Positions 36,071 to 43,744 of a DNA stretch of 64,000 nucleotides are shown here, in pieces. Below the pieces are notes generated by a model. That model ran no database searches and was not told the origin of the DNA. It worked only from the letters and a program-made list of their open reading frames with translations. A program made the position numbers and the translations under genes. The first letter of the stretch is position 1. Each line of letters starts with the position of its first letter. The stretch is from Flavobacteriales bacterium. GTDB taxonomy: Bacteria; Bacteroidota; Bacteroidia; Flavobacteriales_F; PHOS-HE28. The DNA lies in the NCBI GenBank assembly GCA_026129465.1, contig JAHCIA010000001.1, forward strand, positions 3,011,503 to 3,075,502, in the 5' to 3' direction.

Positions 36071-36160
36071 CCGCTGGCGCGGATCTGTGATCCGTGGCCT
36101 CTCTACGTTCTTCCTCACCCACCATGCCCCACCCCGCTCCCGCGGATCTGTGATCCGTGC
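36071..36160. repeat. Two direct copies of a palindromic GCGGATCTGTGATCCGTG repeat
   Basis: Each copy contains perfect arms CGGATC and GATCCG around TGT (36080-36094 and 36143-36157) within a longer shared unit beginning CCCCGCT and ending GTGSC, 63 bases apart. A degenerate TGTGATCCGC follows near 36205. They fill the 175-base gap between the HEPN gene and the antitoxin. Confidence 0.75.
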
Positions 36161-36241
36161 CTTCGTTGTCACATAGTGCCCACTTGATGCGATCCAGCAC
36201 ATGCTGTGATCCGCTTTAACTTCGTCACATAAGCCGCTGCC

Positions 36242-36481
36242 ATGTCCACCGAATCTCTCAAGCTCCAGCTCATCGAGCGCCTGCTGCGCACCACCGATGA
36301 AGGCCTTCTGAAGAAGGTGGCGGACTTGTTCCGTTCTGAGAAAGGCGAGGATGAGGACGGCCTCACCGACGAGCACTACAACATCGTGAAGGAGCGTGAG
36401 GCGGCCTACAAGCGTGGTGAAGGCAAGAGCTACACCTGGGAAGAAGTGCGGGAGATGGCGCGCAAGGCAAAGAAGGGATGA
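36242..36481 (+). CDS. Putative antitoxin of a type II addiction module
   Basis: 79 residues, highly charged. It has LKLQLIERLLRTTDEGLLKKV at the start (quoted in part as a helical region) and LTDEHYNIVKEREAAYKRG then YTWEEVREMARK near the end, the pattern of small addiction-module antitoxins encoded before ParE/RelE toxins in Bacteroidota. It overlaps the toxin gene as ATGA, so the pair is translationally coupled; autorepression by the complex is usual for such modules. Confidence 0.72.
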   Translation: MSTESLKLQLIERLLRTTDEGLLKKVADLFRSEKGEDEDGLTDEHYNIVKEREAAYKRGEGKSYTWEEVREMARKAKKG

Positions 36482-36774
36482 GCTACCGGCTGGAGGTCCG
36501 GGATGATGCCAGTGCGGAGTTCATAGAAGCCTACCTCTGGTACGAAGGTCAGCGTGAGGGCCTGGGAGAAGAATTTCACGATGAAGTACAGGAGTACTTC
36601 ATCGTGCTCCATCAGCGCCCGACTGGGTTCGCGAAATGGCGAGGGCCTTTCAAGAAGATCAACCTGAAGCGCTTCCCATACATCATCGTGTTCCGGGTAA
36701 TGAAGGACGCGATCATCATCTACAGCGTGTTCCATTCCAGTCGCAACCCCAGCCGATGGGGGCGCCCTCGCTGA
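36478..36774 (+). CDS. RelE/ParE family toxin
   Basis: 98 residues. YRLEVRDDASAEFIEAYLWY at the start, GEEFHDEVQEYF in the middle and KRFPYIIVFRVMKDAIIIYSVFHSSRNPSRW at the end (strand-turn-strand with the conserved FPY and HSSRNP segments) match the RelE/ParE fold. RelE toxins cut ribosome-bound mRNA and ParE toxins poison gyrase; the sequence alone does not decide. It pairs with the preceding antitoxin. Confidence 0.85.
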   Translation: MSYRLEVRDDASAEFIEAYLWYEGQREGLGEEFHDEVQEYFIVLHQRPTGFAKWRGPFKKINLKRFPYIIVFRVMKDAIIIYSVFHSSRNPSRWGRPR

Positions 36775-36791
36775 TCGCATCTTTGAGGAAC

Positions 36792-37154
36792 ATGGAACCC
36801 GCCGCCAACAACGAACGCGTCTTCCGCATGGCCTTCGCCAGCGTGTACCCCCACTACGTCACCAAGGTGGAGAAGAAGGGCCGCACGAAGGAGGAGTTGC
36901 ACACCATCATCCACTGGCTCACGGGCTACACGGAGAAGGGCCTGCAGAAGGTCCTCGATACGCAGGTGGACTTCCGCACCTTCTTCGAGAAAGCGCCCAA
37001 GCTGAACCCTAACGTGGACAAGATCACCGGCGTGATCTGCGGCTACCGCGTGGAGGACATCGAGGATCCGCTGATGCAGAAGATCCGCTACCTGGACAAG
37101 CTGGTGGATGAACTGGCCAAGGGCCGGGCCATGGAAAGGATCCTGAGAGCCTGA
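36792..37154 (+). CDS. DUF2200 family protein
   Basis: 120 residues from the ATG at 36792. RVFRMAFASVYPHYVTKVEKKGR, read in two parts, with EELHTIIHWLTGY and ICGYRVEDIEDPLMQKIRYLDKL define DUF2200, a small cytosolic family found in many bacteria with no known activity. A near-consensus -7 box (CATCTTTG) lies 11 bases upstream. Codon usage is like the core genome, unlike the HEPN gene. Confidence 0.85.
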   Translation: MEPAANNERVFRMAFASVYPHYVTKVEKKGRTKEELHTIIHWLTGYTEKGLQKVLDTQVDFRTFFEKAPKLNPNVDKITGVICGYRVEDIEDPLMQKIRYLDKLVDELAKGRAMERILRA

Positions 37155-37168
37155 GCCGTACGGGCCCT

Positions 37169-37807
37169 TTACTTCGTGAAGACGATCCGCCCGCAGGGCA
37201 CCATGGCGTAATGCCGGGGTGGATCTATGGCGACGCCGAGGATGAGGTCAAGGTCCTGCGGGTTCCTTGTGCCAGCCGGTGCATATCCGTTCGGAAAGAA
37301 GGACGCATCGGGCTTTTGCCCATCGATGAACAGCTCTGCACGTCCAAGGCCACCAAGGCCATGGGGCGGGAAGGTCACTCCGATGTAGAGGAGATGGTCT
37401 TCGCCGGGTTGTACGGTCGTGTTCAGCGATGTAGGCCCGCTGGATCGTGCACGGATGAAGGTCTCTGCTGATGTGATCCCGTAGTTGATCACATCCTGTG
37501 CGGTGTCCGGGCAGACCTCCTCCGGGAACAGGAACACACTGATGAATTTGTCGGTATCGGGTAACAGCGCAACGGGGCCGCCCGGGAGGTCCACCGACAG
37601 TTCAGCCGGAACGGTCGAGTTGTTCAGGACGTGTACCCGGAAGATCCGATACTCAAGCTCAGTTCCGTTCGGTTCGGGCAGAACGCCCCCTCTGGGTCCG
37701 TCCGTCCGCAGGACGATACCGCGATAGGCATCCGGATCCCTGGAGGTCTTGCTGGTCCCACAACAAGTGACCGCTACGAACAGGGCGATGATCCATGACG
37801 CCTTCAT
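37169..37807 (-). CDS. Putative lipoprotein of unknown function
   Basis: 212 residues from the ATG at 37807: MKASWIIALFVAVTCCGTSK is a lipoprotein signal with the lipid-attached cysteine at residue 15 or 16. The mature part is beta-rich (VHVLNNSTVPAELSVDLPGG, then PGEDHLLYIGVTFPP) without a recognised domain. It is followed closely by no other gene on its strand and converges on DUF2200. Confidence 0.7.
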   Translation of the reverse strand: MKASWIIALFVAVTCCGTSKTSRDPDAYRGIVLRTDGPRGGVLPEPNGTELEYRIFRVHVLNNSTVPAELSVDLPGGPVALLPDTDKFISVFLFPEEVCPDTAQDVINYGITSAETFIRARSSGPTSLNTTVQPGEDHLLYIGVTFPPHGLGGLGRAELFIDGQKPDASFFPNGYAPAGTRNPQDLDLILGVAIDPPRHYAMVPCGRIVFTK

Positions 37808-37853
37808 CGCTTCGTGTGCAGTTGACAACAAAGGGAGATCATTGAACAACAGC

Positions 37854-38210
37854 TCAAGCCTTCGGCTCCCACAGTTCGATCTTGTTCCCTTCCGGATCAT
37901 ACACCCACGCGAAGCGGCCGTAGTCCTCGTCCATGCGTTTGAGGTCGATGCGCACACCGGCGGCCTCGAGCTTCTTCAGCAAGCCATCCATGTCCTGCAC
38001 GCGCAGGTTCAGCATGAACTGCTGCTTCGCATCGAAGTAATCGCTGTCGTGCTTGAAGGGCGAGAAGACCGTGGGGCCGGCATCCTGTTGCCAGATCCAT
38101 CCGTGCTCCTGGTCGTTGATTCCGAAATGGTCGTTGTACCACTTGGCGATCGCCTTGGGATCGTCCGCGCGGAAGAAAAATCCACCGATGCCGGTGACGT
38201 GTCGGGACAT
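37854..38210 (-). CDS. VOC family protein (glyoxalase/bleomycin-resistance fold)
   Basis: 118 residues starting RHVTGIGGFFFRADDPKAIA and ending FAWVYDPEGNKIELWEPK, the two ends of the vicinal-oxygen-chelate fold, with the metal-ligand glutamate in IELWEP. The substrate cannot be told from sequence; small VOC proteins include lyases, dioxygenases and resistance proteins. It is divergent from the short ALDH gene and 46 bases from the lipoprotein gene, with the same orientation. Confidence 0.85.
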   Translation of the reverse strand: MSRHVTGIGGFFFRADDPKAIAKWYNDHFGINDQEHGWIWQQDAGPTVFSPFKHDSDYFDAKQQFMLNLRVQDMDGLLKKLEAAGVRIDLKRMDEDYGRFAWVYDPEGNKIELWEPKA

Positions 38211-38272
38211 GTACTATGGTTCGGTTCTGCCAAGGTAAGCGGCGGTAAGGCTTCACTAAGCACGAACGCCCG

Positions 38273-38280
38273 TAGCTTTG
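38273..38280 (+). promoter_or_regulatory. -7 box within a small palindrome upstream of short ALDH gene
   Basis: TAGCTTTG is an exact -7 box and lies inside GTAGC-TTTG-GCTAC, 13 bases ahead of the ATG at 38294. Confidence 0.5.
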
Positions 38281-38293
38281 GCTACGCAAGATC

Positions 38294-39244
38294 ATGAGCA
38301 AGACCATCACCAAGCCCGCCTCTGCGAAGGCCGACCTCAATGGCCACGCTACCAACGGTTCGACAAAGAAGACCGAGCGCCTGCCCGTGATGAAGACCTA
38401 CAAGATCTTCATTGGCGGGAAGTTCCCGCGTACCGAGAGCGGACGGTACTACCAACCGAAGGGCGCCGATGGCAAGGCCCTGGCCAACGTGTGCCGCAGC
38501 AGCCGCAAGGACGTGCGCGACGCCGTGGTGGCCGCACGTGGTGCAGTTGGTGGTTGGGCCGGGCGAAGCGCCTTCAACCGCGGGCAGATCCTCTACCGCA
38601 TCGGTGAGATGCTGGAGGGCCGCAGCGCTCAGTTCGTGCACGAGTTGGTGCTGCACGGCGCCACGCAGAAGCAGGCCGAAGCCGAGGTGGCCGCCGCCAT
38701 CGATCTGTGGATCCACTATGCCGGTTGGTGCGACAAGTACCAGGCGGTCTTCAGCAGCGTGAACCCCACCAACAGCAGCCATTTCAACTTCAGCGTGTAC
38801 GAACCCACCGGCGTGGTGGGCGTGATGGCCGCAGGAAGCAACGGCCTCCTGCAACTCGTGGGCCTCATCGCACCGGTGATCGCCGGCGGCAACACCTGTG
38901 TGGTGGTGGCCAGCGAGAAGCACCCACTACCGGCCGTCACCTTCACCGAAGTGCTCGCCACCAGCGATCTGCCAGGTGGTGTGGTGAACCTGATGACCGG
39001 CTTCCGCAGCGAACTGCTCAAGCCCTTGGTGGCGCACATGGACATCAATGCGGTGGTCGTGGCCGATGCGTCCAAGGAAGAGCGGATCATGCTGGAGACA
39101 GAGGCCACCTGCAATTTGAAGCGGGTGGTCTATCCCAAGTTGGGTGATGCCGCCCATGGTCCGTATGCCATCCTGGACACCCAGGAGGTGAAGACCACCT
39201 GGCACCCGATCGAAAAGGGGCAGGGTGGTGGCGGGGGCTATTGA
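38294..39244 (+). CDS. Non-catalytic ALDH-like protein (ALDH16-like C-terminal half)
   Basis: 316 residues related to aldehyde dehydrogenases: KIFIGGKFPRTESGRYY, AARGAVGGWAGRSAFNRGQI, EPTGVVGVMAAGSNGLLQLV and VVASEKHPLPAVTFTEVL align with the N-terminal part of the fold. It ends before the catalytic cysteine region, and GSNGLL replaces the usual PWNFP. It therefore cannot be an active dehydrogenase alone. In ALDH16 enzymes a full ALDH domain is followed by such a catalytically empty ALDH-like domain; 485 plus 316 residues is close to the roughly 800 of human ALDH16A1. A structural partner of the 32203 enzyme is the likely role. Confidence 0.85.
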   Translation: MSKTITKPASAKADLNGHATNGSTKKTERLPVMKTYKIFIGGKFPRTESGRYYQPKGADGKALANVCRSSRKDVRDAVVAARGAVGGWAGRSAFNRGQILYRIGEMLEGRSAQFVHELVLHGATQKQAEAEVAAAIDLWIHYAGWCDKYQAVFSSVNPTNSSHFNFSVYEPTGVVGVMAAGSNGLLQLVGLIAPVIAGGNTCVVVASEKHPLPAVTFTEVLATSDLPGGVVNLMTGFRSELLKPLVAHMDINAVVVADASKEERIMLETEATCNLKRVVYPKLGDAAHGPYAILDTQEVKTTWHPIEKGQGGGGGY

Positions 39245-39275
39245 GCGACCAGTCTTCCCGACCCCGACATTCCCC

Positions 39276-40277
39276 ATGCTGAAGGACCGCATCGCCCACT
39301 ACCGCCAGTTGGAACAGCTGCGCGGCTCGAAGCTGCTGGTGTACGTTACCGGCGACCGCAAGGGCCTGGAGTTGAACATCGCACCGGACATCCTGCCCTT
39401 CGTGGGCCGGCACCTGGAGGCGATGGGCGATGTGCCGCGCATATCGCTGCTGCTCCACACCCGCGGTGGCATCACCTTGGCGGCCTGGAGCCTGGTGAAC
39501 CTGATCCGCAGTTACTGCCAGGAGATGGAGGTGATCGTGCCCTTTCGAGCCTTGAGCGCCGGCACGCTCATCTGCCTGGGTGCCGAGCGCATCGTGATGA
39601 CGCGCCAGGCCGCCTTGGGGCCCATCGACCCGAGCACCAACGGATACATGAATCCGCAGGTGGACATCAACGGCAAGCGTGTGAAGGTGCCCCTGAGCGT
39701 GGAGCAGGTGAGCGCCTACCTGGACATGGCGCGCAATGATCTCGGCATCCACGATCAGCAGCATCTGAAGGACATCCTGATCCAACTCGCCGAGAAGGTG
39801 CATCCATTGTCGCTGGGCGATGTGTACCGGTCGCGTGCCCAGATCCAGATGCTCGCCAAGCGCCTGCTGCGCAACCAGAGGATCGATCCGGAAAAGGAGG
39901 CACGCGCCATCAGCTTCCTCACCAGCGAGTCCGGCAGCCACGACTACACCATCCACCGGCAGGAGGCTGCCGAGGAACTGGGCCTGCATGTGGAGCGTCC
40001 GGATGATGTGCAGGAAGCCCTGGTCCGGGCGATATATCGCGACATTTCCACCGAGTTGGAACTCGACGAGCCCTACGATCCGCGTTTCATGCTGGCCCAG
40101 GCGGCTCCCGTGAAGTATGCCCACCGGCGCGGCCTGATCGAGAGCCTGGCCGGTGGCACGCATGTCTTCCTCAGCACCGGCGTGCTCGCCCGGCCCGCCG
40201 CCGCCACGCCGCAGGGGCCGCCGTTCATGGACCAGCGCACTTTCGAAGGCTGGCGCCATGAACCTATCGTCGGCTGA
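39276..40277 (+). CDS. SDH family Clp-fold serine proteinase
   Basis: 333 residues from the ATG at 39276. ISLLLHTRGGITLAAWSLVN, FRALSAGTLICLGAERIVM (nucleophile serine in LSAGT) and LGPIDPSTNGYMNPQ match the crotonase/ClpP-fold serine proteinases of the SDH family. These resemble SppA-type peptidases but lack a membrane segment here, so a cytosolic or membrane-associated protease is expected; substrates are unknown. It begins 31 bases after the ALDH-like gene on the same strand. Confidence 0.8.
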   Translation: MLKDRIAHYRQLEQLRGSKLLVYVTGDRKGLELNIAPDILPFVGRHLEAMGDVPRISLLLHTRGGITLAAWSLVNLIRSYCQEMEVIVPFRALSAGTLICLGAERIVMTRQAALGPIDPSTNGYMNPQVDINGKRVKVPLSVEQVSAYLDMARNDLGIHDQQHLKDILIQLAEKVHPLSLGDVYRSRAQIQMLAKRLLRNQRIDPEKEARAISFLTSESGSHDYTIHRQEAAEELGLHVERPDDVQEALVRAIYRDISTELELDEPYDPRFMLAQAAPVKYAHRRGLIESLAGGTHVFLSTGVLARPAAATPQGPPFMDQRTFEGWRHEPIVG

Positions 40278-40441
40278 TCCGATCGCCCGGCCAGGGAGGC
40301 TCCTGACGGCCCTCGCCCCAGCACCATGGAAGGCTTGTTGATAACCTGATGGTGTCCAGGGGGACCGGAGCGGCTTCGGCCGGTACCTTGTCCACACGTT
40401 CAACCCTTCCGCCCCCGGGCGGATCATCAAACCACAAGACC

Positions 40442-40591
40442 ATGGCCGTTGAAGCATACTGCGTGAAGTGCAAGGCGAAGCGCGACATGAAGGACCCCAA
40501 GGAGAACATCATGGCCAATGGCCGCAAGGCGATGAAGGGGACCTGCCCGGTGTGTGGCACCGGCATGTTCAAGATCATGGGCAAGGCCTGA
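40442..40591 (+). CDS. DUF5679 small zinc-ribbon protein
   Basis: 49 residues starting MAVEAYCVKCKAKRDM. CVKC and CPVC form a four-cysteine zinc ribbon, with the intervening NGRKAMKGT typical of DUF5679 proteins. Function unknown. The 164 bases before it (40278-40441) show no other feature. It lies upstream of cysQ but has its own orientation-matched start. Confidence 0.8.
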   Translation: MAVEAYCVKCKAKRDMKDPKENIMANGRKAMKGTCPVCGTGMFKIMGKA

Positions 40592-40662
40592 GGGCCGGTC
40601 GCCGGTACACCGGTCCGACCGCCGCTGCGAAGGGATCCACGCGGAGGGCACGCGTGTGCCGC

Positions 40663-40670
40663 TACTTTTG
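40663..40670 (+). promoter_or_regulatory. -7 box of cysQ-gmd-fcl promoter
   Basis: TACTTTTG, exact match, followed by GCGCC and the cysQ ATG 8 bases later; a very short leader is expected. Confidence 0.55.
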
Positions 40671-40677
40671 GCGCCGC

Positions 40678-41529
40678 ATGACGCAAAAGGACCTTCCCGC
40701 ACTCGTCGATCTGGCCATCGAGGCCGCTTTGGATGCCGGACGCGGCATCATGGATGTCTACAGCTCCGAGTTCTCTGTGGACCACAAGGAGGACCGCTCC
40801 CCCTTGACGGAGGCGGACCGGCGGGCGCATCGAGCCATCATGGAGGTCCTGGAGCGTTCCGGCTTGCCCGTGCTCAGCGAGGAGGGCCGCAGCATACCGC
40901 CCGCCGAACGCCAGGCTTGGGACCGCTACTGGTTGGTCGATCCGTTGGACGGCACCAAGGAGTTCATCAAGCGCAATGGCGAATTCACGGTGAACATCGC
41001 CTTGATGGAACGCGACGACCAGCCGGGAGGCCCGCTCGGCACTTCCACGCCCATTGCCGGGGTGCTCTACGCACCTGCGCTGGACATCCTCTACTTCGCG
41101 TGGCGGAGTGGTGGGGCTTATCGTGTGAAGGAGGCCACAACCCGTGCGCAAGGGTCAGCGTATGAACGCGCCGCCATGGCCGAGCGACTGCCGATACCAC
41201 ACGATGCAAGAGCCTTCACCATCGTGGCCAGCCGCTCGCACCCCAGCCCGGAAACGGCCGCCTTCATCCAGCGCATGGAAGAGAAGCACGGGGCCGTGGC
41301 GCTCACCAGCATGGGCAGCGCCCTGAAGATCTGCCTGGTGGCGGAAGGGGCCGCCGATGCCTACCCGCGCTATGCGCCCACCATGGAATGGGACACCGCG
41401 GCGGGCCACGCCATCGCACTGGAGGCGGGGCGTCAACTCACCGATGTGACCACCGAGGCGCCCATGCGCTACAACAAGCACGAACTGGTGAACAATTGGT
41501 TCATCGTACAACAAGCGGCAACGCACTAG
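40678..41529 (+). CDS. cysQ: 3'(2'),5'-bisphosphate nucleotidase
   Basis: 283 residues of the inositol-monophosphatase superfamily. Metal-binding motifs are present: [21 protein letters not shown], and [20 protein letters not shown], with the C-terminal [11 protein letters not shown]. CysQ hydrolyses 3'-phosphoadenosine 5'-phosphate, the by-product of PAPS use, to AMP. Its position directly ahead of gmd and fcl, away from the cysCDN genes, links PAP recycling with polysaccharide synthesis. Confidence 0.92.
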   Translation: MTQKDLPALVDLAIEAALDAGRGIMDVYSSEFSVDHKEDRSPLTEADRRAHRAIMEVLERSGLPVLSEEGRSIPPAERQAWDRYWLVDPLDGTKEFIKRNGEFTVNIALMERDDQPGGPLGTSTPIAGVLYAPALDILYFAWRSGGAYRVKEATTRAQGSAYERAAMAERLPIPHDARAFTIVASRSHPSPETAAFIQRMEEKHGAVALTSMGSALKICLVAEGAADAYPRYAPTMEWDTAAGHAIALEAGRQLTDVTTEAPMRYNKHELVNNWFIVQQAATH

Positions 41530-41534
41530 ATCAC

Positions 41535-42668
41535 ATGGCGAAGAAGAAAGCGACGACGGCGAAGACGAAGAAGGGCGGCAAGCGCAAGGTGGCGCTCATC
41601 ACCGGGGTCACCGGCCAGGATGGGGCCTACCTCAGTGAGCTGCTGCTCAACAAGGGATACGAGGTGCATGGTGTGAAGCGCCGCAGCTCCCTGTTCAATA
41701 CCGACCGCATCGACCATCTCTACCACGACATGCACGAGAAGGGCCGGCCCTTTTACCTGCATTACGGCGACCTCACCGACAGCGTGAACTGTCTGCGCCT
41801 GGTGCAACAGGTGCAGCCGGACGAGATCTACAACCTCGCCGCCATGAGCCATGTGCATGTGAGCTTCGAGATGCCCGAGTACACGGCCAATGCGGACGGC
41901 ATCGGTGCGCTGCGTTTCCTGGAGGCCATCCGCATCCTGGGTCTGGAGAAGAAGACCAGGTTCTACCAGGCCTCCACCAGCGAATTGTATGGCGGTGTTC
42001 GGCCCCATGCGCAGAATGAGGAGACCCCTTTCCACCCGCGCAGCCCCTATGGTGTGGCCAAGCTCTACGCCTTCTGGATCACCAGGAACTACCGCGAGGC
42101 CTACGGCATCTTCGCCTGCAACGGGATCCTCTTCAACCACGAGAGTCCGCTGCGTGGGGAGACCTTCGTGACACGCAAGATCACGCGGGCCGCGGCCAAG
42201 ATCAAGCTCGGCCTGCAAGAAACGCTATACCTCGGCAACCTGGACGCCAAGCGGGACTGGGGCCATGCCAAGGACTATGTGGAGGGCATGTGGCTGATGT
42301 TGCAGACCAGGAAGCCCGATGACTACGTGCTCGCCACCGGCAAGACCTACACGGTGCGCCACTTCGTGGACCTGGCCTTCGGTGAAGTGGGCATCAAGCT
42401 GGAGTGGAAGGGCAAGGGCGAAAAGGAGAAAGGCCATGACAAGAAGACCGGCAAGGTGCTGGTGGCCATTGACAAGCGCTACTACCGCCCCGCCGAGGTG
42501 GACCACCTGGAAGGCGACCCCAGCAAGGCCATGCGCGAGTTGGGCTGGAAGCACAAGTACGACCTGAAGGCCCTGGTGAAGGAGATGATGGCCAGTGATC
42601 TGGAGCTCTTCAAACGAGACGTGTACCTGCAGAAGGGCGGGCACAAGATCCTGCACGAGCAGGAGTAG
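41535..42668 (+). CDS. gmd: GDP-mannose 4,6-dehydratase
   Basis: Converts GDP-mannose to GDP-4-keto-6-deoxymannose, the first step to GDP-fucose. 377 residues: a lysine-rich N-terminus, then the Rossmann motif [36 protein letters not shown], the ASTSELYG serine, PYGVAKLYA (Tyr and Lys of the active site), [15 protein letters not shown] and [20 protein letters not shown]. Starts 5 bases after cysQ. Full length. Confidence 0.97.
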   Translation: MAKKKATTAKTKKGGKRKVALITGVTGQDGAYLSELLLNKGYEVHGVKRRSSLFNTDRIDHLYHDMHEKGRPFYLHYGDLTDSVNCLRLVQQVQPDEIYNLAAMSHVHVSFEMPEYTANADGIGALRFLEAIRILGLEKKTRFYQASTSELYGGVRPHAQNEETPFHPRSPYGVAKLYAFWITRNYREAYGIFACNGILFNHESPLRGETFVTRKITRAAAKIKLGLQETLYLGNLDAKRDWGHAKDYVEGMWLMLQTRKPDDYVLATGKTYTVRHFVDLAFGEVGIKLEWKGKGEKEKGHDKKTGKVLVAIDKRYYRPAEVDHLEGDPSKAMRELGWKHKYDLKALVKEMMASDLELFKRDVYLQKGGHKILHEQE

Positions 42669-42755
42669 CTCGTTGCGTTTTGACGGGTTGGCGGGTTACG
42701 CGTTTGACGCGCTCCCAACACGCAACACGCAACTGACCAACACGCAACGCATTCC
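42669..42755. repeat. Self-complementary short-word spacer between gmd and fcl
   Basis: Contains GTTGCGTT, GGGTTGGCGGGTTACGCG and TTTGACGCG on the left and CAACACGCAACACGCAAC and CCAACACGCAACGC on the right, so the two halves can pair. Style resembles the cysD-cysN spacer. Confidence 0.55.
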
Positions 42756-43694
42756 ATGGAGAAGCAAGAAAAGATCTACATCGCCGGCCACCGCGGCATG
42801 GTGGGCAGTGCCATCGTGCGCAAGCTCCAGGCCGAGGGCTTCGCGAACATCGTGACGCGCACCAGCGATGCGTTGGACCTGAAGGAGCAGCGGGCCGTGC
42901 GCGACTTCTTCGCTGCGGAGAAGCCCGCCTACGTGGTGCTGGCGGCGGCCAAGGTGGGCGGCATCCACGCCAACAACGTGTACCGCGCGCAATTCCTCTA
43001 CGAGAACCTGATGATCCAGAACAACGTGATGCACGCCAGCCACGAGGCCGGGGTGAAGAAGCTCTTGTTCCTGGGTTCCTCCTGCATCTACCCCAAATTG
43101 GCGCCACAGCCGTTGAAGGAGGAAAGCCTGCTCACCGGTCCGCTGGAACAGACCAACGAGCCCTATGCCATCGCCAAGATCGCGGGCATCAAAATGGCCG
43201 AGAGCTATCGCAGGCAGTATGGCGACAACTACATCAGCGCCATGCCCACCAACCTCTATGGGCCCAACGACAACTACGACCTCAACAACAGCCACGTGCT
43301 GCCGGCCTTGATCCGCAAGTTCCACACGGCCAAGGTCACCGGGGCCAGGCAGGTGGAGGTCTGGGGCACGGGCAGCCCGCGGCGCGAATTCCTGCATGTG
43401 GACGACCTGGCCGACGCCTGCCTCTTCCTGATGCTCAACTACGACGAGGAACTCTTCGTGAACGTGGGCACCGGAGAGGACCTGACCATCAAGGAACTCG
43501 CGGAGATGATCAAGGAGATCGTGGGCTACTCCGGTGAGCTGGTGTGGAACACCGACAAGCCTGATGGCACACCGCGCAAACTGATGGACGTGGGCCGCCT
43601 CCACAGCATGGGCTGGAAGCACCGCATCGGCCTGCGCGAAGGCATCACCGCCGTCTACGCCGATTTCGCGAAGAGCGACCTGGCCAGGGCCTGA
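42756..43694 (+). CDS. fcl: GDP-L-fucose synthase
   Basis: Epimerase-reductase giving GDP-L-fucose from the Gmd product. 312 residues with [44 protein letters not shown] (serine), [11 protein letters not shown] (Tyr and Lys), YGPNDNYDL and [12 protein letters not shown]. Normal length. It supplies fucose for the surface glycan that the following membrane genes suggest. Confidence 0.97.
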   Translation: MEKQEKIYIAGHRGMVGSAIVRKLQAEGFANIVTRTSDALDLKEQRAVRDFFAAEKPAYVVLAAAKVGGIHANNVYRAQFLYENLMIQNNVMHASHEAGVKKLLFLGSSCIYPKLAPQPLKEESLLTGPLEQTNEPYAIAKIAGIKMAESYRRQYGDNYISAMPTNLYGPNDNYDLNNSHVLPALIRKFHTAKVTGARQVEVWGTGSPRREFLHVDDLADACLFLMLNYDEELFVNVGTGEDLTIKELAEMIKEIVGYSGELVWNTDKPDGTPRKLMDVGRLHSMGWKHRIGLREGITAVYADFAKSDLARA

Positions 43695-43715
43695 GCATCG
43701 AAGGCCTGGTGGGCC

Positions 43716-43723
43716 TACCTTCG
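43716..43723 (+). promoter_or_regulatory. -7 box upstream of first RemB/Wzi-like gene
   Basis: TACCTTCG, one mismatch. It places transcription start near 43730, which rules out a GTG start at 43709 and supports the GTG at 43745. Confidence 0.4.
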
Positions 43724-43744
43724 GCCGGTCCTATCCGCCGCGCC

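Noticed and set aside
36071-36160. Possible CRISPR repeats
   Set aside because: Only two palindromic units with no array of equal spacers and no cas genes.
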